Below the pieces are notes generated by a model. The model did no database searches, was not told the origin of the DNA, and saw only the letters and a program-made list of their open reading frames with translations. From Alphaproteobacteria bacterium (GTDB lineage Bacteria; Pseudomonadota; Alphaproteobacteria; Rhizobiales; Hyphomicrobiaceae), in assembly GCA_022600335.1 (NCBI GenBank), contig JAHZKN010000177.1, forward strand, positions 1-10,031: a stretch of DNA of 10,031 bases. The letters run 5' to 3'. Of this stretch, positions 7,651 to 10,031 are shown in pieces. The position numbers were made by a program, and so were the translations under genes. Every line of letters starts with the position of its first letter. Position 1 is the first letter of the stretch.

Positions 7651-8757
7651 CTACCGATGGTCAACAATCATCTCTTCGACAACATCAGCCAAGGCTATAG
7701 CAGCATTGCCGCTGGCCATCGATTTTGCCTGCCTGGCCGCATCAGCGAGCTGATTGGGGGCAGCGGCCAGCCGAGCAATCTCATCCGTTAATCGCGCAGC
7801 GGTCACATCCTTCTGCTCGATACACCAAGCTGCCCCTGATTCGGCAAGCCGCTTGGCGTTTTCAAGCTGATCATTGTCGAGTGCACCGGGCAGTGGAATG
7901 AGCACAGCGGGCCGCCCGATGACTGTTAACTCGGCCACAGTCGATGCCCCAGCCCTGGCGATAACAAGATGCGACTTGGCGATCAATTCCGGCAAATTTT
8001 GGAAAAACGAGCCTACCTCGGCTTTTATTCGGGCATCCTGATAAAGCTTTTTGACGTTAGGAACATCCTCCTCGCGTGCCTGTTGAACAATGTGCAGACG
8101 CTGACGCAAGGGGTGCGGCAGGCCTTTCAGCGCACCGGGCACGCTCTCCGATAAGAAACGTGCACCCTGACTGCCACCAAACACAACAATATGAAACGGC
8201 GTCTCATCTCTAAGCTCCGGGTACGCCGCCTCAGCTGCCGTCTCCACGGCAGCGCGCACCGGATTGCCAGTCTTGCAAATTCGCGCACGCACGGCATTGG
8301 ATAGAAACTTGGTCTCGGAGAACGTTGTCGCAATACAATCAACGCGCGATGCCAGCAGTCGGTTGGCGCGCCCCAGCACGGCATTCTGTTCATGCACGGC
8401 GGTTGCAATGCCACGCAATCTTGCGGCCATCAGAGGAGGAAATGTTGGGTAGCCGCCAAAACCGATCACAGCGGCCGGCTTAACGCGTCCCAAAATGCGA
8501 TAGGCAGAACCGATGCCTCGCGCCAGCTGCAACCCTGTTTTTGCAAGCGCAACCGGGGATCGCCCGCGCACTGTGGCTGATGGGATTTGATAGATAGTTC
8601 GCGCCGGGAACCCACTGCCATAGCGATCGCCGCGCATGTCTGTTGCCAGATCAACAACAAGTCCGCGTCGGCCCAATTCCTCAGCAAGCGCAAAAGCAGG
8701 AAACAAATGGCCGCCAGTACCACCCGCCGCCAACACAACAGTCTTTGGCGCGCTCAT
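7651..8757 (-). CDS. murG: Lipid II synthase MurG (GlcNAc transferase)
   Basis: MurG is a peripheral GT-B glycosyltransferase on the inner face of the membrane. It transfers GlcNAc from UDP-GlcNAc to lipid I to make lipid II, the substrate of FtsW. The 368-residue product has the N-terminal glycine-rich loop AAGGTGGHLFPA (10-21), a second Gly motif GFGGYPTFPPL (99-109) and HEQNAVLGRANR (122-133). The C-terminal UDP-GlcNAc domain has FGGSQGARF (193-201), ARAGASTVAEL (267-277) and a stretch ending ALDNDQLENA (292-301). The start ATG at 8757 overlaps the ftsW stop as ATGA, with GGAG (8764-8767) 6 bases upstream, so coupled translation with ftsW is likely. It stops at TAG (7653-7651), leaving an 86-base spacer to murC in which I see no convincing gene or promoter. 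Confidence 0.98.
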   Translation of the reverse strand: MSAPKTVVLAAGGTGGHLFPAFALAEELGRRGLVVDLATDMRGDRYGSGFPARTIYQIPSATVRGRSPVALAKTGLQLARGIGSAYRILGRVKPAAVIGFGGYPTFPPLMAARLRGIATAVHEQNAVLGRANRLLASRVDCIATTFSETKFLSNAVRARICKTGNPVRAAVETAAEAAYPELRDETPFHIVVFGGSQGARFLSESVPGALKGLPHPLRQRLHIVQQAREEDVPNVKKLYQDARIKAEVGSFFQNLPELIAKSHLVIARAGASTVAELTVIGRPAVLIPLPGALDNDQLENAKRLAESGAAWCIEQKDVTAARLTDEIARLAAAPNQLADAARQAKSMASGNAAIALADVVEEMIVDHR

Positions 8758-9923
8758 GAGAGACTCCGGTGGACGTGAACACCCGACACCGCTGGTGCCG
8801 GCTGTTGCACGTGCGCAAGACTAGAGCGTCGGCGCGTTAACGCCAGCAGCATGCCAACCGTGATCGAAATCGCGATCATTGATGAACCGCCTGAGGAAAT
8901 GAAGGGAAGCGTCATGCCTTTGGCAGGCAACAAGCCGATGTTGACGCCCATGTTGATATAAGCCTGCAATGCGAACAACAGGGCCAAACCGATCACGGCA
9001 TAACGAATGGATCCGTCTGGCTCCTGGCGCGCACGTTGAAATGCGCGAATGACGACAAACGTAAATGCAAACAGCAGTGCTAAACAGGCTATCACGCCAT
9101 ACTCTTCTGCCACGACAGCAAAAATGAAATCGGTATGCGCATCCGGCAACACGGTTTTGATTGTGCCTTCTCCGGGACCGCGGCCAAAAAAACCACCCTC
9201 GGTAAAACTTTGCATGGCGCGGTCAACCTGTGAATTGTCACCGGGGTTAGGATTTAAAAATCGATCCACCCGGAATTGTACATGCGGGAAAATGGCATAG
9301 GCCGAAATCAGACCGACCAATCCAAGCACCATTATGACCACGCCGCCGATCAAGGGCTGGCCAGATACAAAATAGAGGGCCGCCCAAACCCCCGCCACCA
9401 GCACGGTTTGCCCGACATCAGGCTGCAAGATCAACAGCGTACACAGCAGCACGGCCAAAGCGATGGAAATCGCCAACGCAGGCATGTCCTTTGCCTTGTG
9501 TGTTTCCGCCAACAGCCAGGCACTCAGCACGACAAATGCAGGCTTGGCTAATTCTGATGGCTGAAAAGAATGGCCAAACAAATTTAACCAGCGTTTCGCC
9601 CCGTTGATCTCCCTACCGTTCCAATAAATGTAAATCAGAGCAACAAGAGCAACGATGAACAAGAGCAACGCCAAACGCCGCACCGCTTTTGGATCTAGAA
9701 ACGAGACCACGAGCATGACCCCAACACCGGCCACAGAAAAAAGCACGTGCCGTTCAACGAAATAGTACTGTGACAACCCTTTGCTCACAGCAACGGCGGG
9801 GCTAGCAGCCAGCGAAAGCACAATACCGGCGGCTACGATTGCAAGCACAGCGAGCAGCAACGCGTGATCAACAGTAAACCACCATTCGACCAACCGACTT
9901 CGATCTGCACGCGAGACCCTCAT
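8754..9923 (-). CDS. ftsW: Septal peptidoglycan glycosyltransferase FtsW
   Basis: FtsW is a SEDS-family integral membrane protein that polymerises lipid II into glycan strands at the septum together with FtsI. The 389-residue product has about ten hydrophobic helices, for example near 20-40, 60-77, 82-101, 127-140, 150-166, 171-188, 190-211, 268-292, 308-327 and 344-362. SEDS motifs are [20 protein letters not shown] (108-127), [16 protein letters not shown] (259-274) and [18 protein letters not shown] (332-349). Asp265 in HTDF matches the catalytic Asp known from E. coli FtsW and RodA homologs. The dcw position, between murD and murG, marks it as FtsW rather than RodA. ATG 9923 has GGGGAG (9929-9934) 5 bases upstream and overlaps the murD stop. 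The C-terminal tail (363-389) is short and cytoplasmic. Confidence 0.98.
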   Translation of the reverse strand: MRVSRADRSRLVEWWFTVDHALLLAVLAIVAAGIVLSLAASPAVAVSKGLSQYYFVERHVLFSVAGVGVMLVVSFLDPKAVRRLALLLFIVALVALIYIYWNGREINGAKRWLNLFGHSFQPSELAKPAFVVLSAWLLAETHKAKDMPALAISIALAVLLCTLLILQPDVGQTVLVAGVWAALYFVSGQPLIGGVVIMVLGLVGLISAYAIFPHVQFRVDRFLNPNPGDNSQVDRAMQSFTEGGFFGRGPGEGTIKTVLPDAHTDFIFAVVAEEYGVIACLALLFAFTFVVIRAFQRARQEPDGSIRYAVIGLALLFALQAYINMGVNIGLLPAKGMTLPFISSGGSSMIAISITVGMLLALTRRRSSLAHVQQPAPAVSGVHVHRSLS

Positions 9924-10031
9924 CTTTTCTCCCCGAGCATCTCGATACCAGGCAACGCAGAGACCAGATCCGTGAAGTGTGTGCCACGCAACTCAAAATT
10001 GGGATACTGATCAAACGACGCACACGCTGGG
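9920..10031 (-). CDS. murD: UDP-N-acetylmuramoylalanine--D-glutamate ligase MurD, C-terminal end only
   Basis: Only the last 36 codons and the TGA stop are present; the rest lies beyond the right edge. The visible start, [19 protein letters not shown], matches the conserved C-terminal motif of MurD (the family consensus is close to [17 protein letters not shown]). MurD is the cytoplasmic ligase that adds D-Glu to UDP-MurNAc-L-Ala. The position directly upstream of ftsW is the usual one in dcw clusters. The stop TGA (9922-9920) overlaps the ftsW ATG as ATGA, a sign of coupled translation. The identification rests on this short motif plus context. Confidence 0.92.
   Translation of the reverse strand, partial: PACASFDQYPNFELRGTHFTDLVSALPGIEMLGEKR

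Noticed and set aside
1..10031. Search for defence systems, mobile elements, CRISPR arrays, tRNA genes or foreign islands
   Set aside because: All the DNA except short spacers is filled by standard dcw genes with intact motifs. No direct repeats, transposase or tRNA-like structure was seen by eye.

Overview
The window is a compact stretch of the division and cell wall (dcw) cluster of an alphaproteobacterium. All genes lie on the minus strand, so transcription runs from the right edge to the left. In transcription order they are: the 3' end of murD, then ftsW, murG, murC, murB, ddl, ftsQ, ftsA and the 5' part of ftsZ, which runs off the left edge. I recognise the gene order and protein features as alphaproteobacterial, most likely Hyphomicrobiales-like. 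Supporting features are a short FtsW, a compact MurB with its catalytic Glu near the C-terminus, a GGWSSER-type Ddl, and FtsZ with a very long disordered tail carrying an EDFPP block. I cannot fix the genus from sequence alone.

Right part (about 10031 to 5127): murD, ftsW and murG are joined by 4-base ATGA overlaps. An 86-base spacer separates murG from murC. murC and murB share one base (TGATG). These genes make UDP-MurNAc-pentapeptide (MurB, MurC, MurD) and lipid II (MurG) and polymerise it at the septum (FtsW).

Middle part (about 5126 to 3097): a 106-base spacer precedes ddl, which supplies D-Ala-D-Ala for the pentapeptide. The most likely ddl start is a GTG with a good ribosome binding site. 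ftsQ seems to start at a TTG inside the 3' end of ddl (31-base overlap). ftsA follows ftsQ after 11 bases, with its ribosome binding site on the ftsQ stop codon.

Left part (3099 to 1): ftsA (membrane tether for FtsZ) is followed by a 113-base spacer with an inverted repeat, and then ftsZ. The 567 FtsZ codons present hold the whole GTPase core and about 248 residues of C-terminal linker. The C-terminal conserved peptide that binds FtsA is not in the window.

Together the genes couple precursor synthesis to assembly of the Z-ring and divisome. No RNA gene, mobile element, CRISPR array or foreign gene was seen, and no gene-free stretch exceeds about 113 bases. I found no sign of an undescribed system. 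The items worth a second look are spacer and start-codon details and the FtsZ tail.
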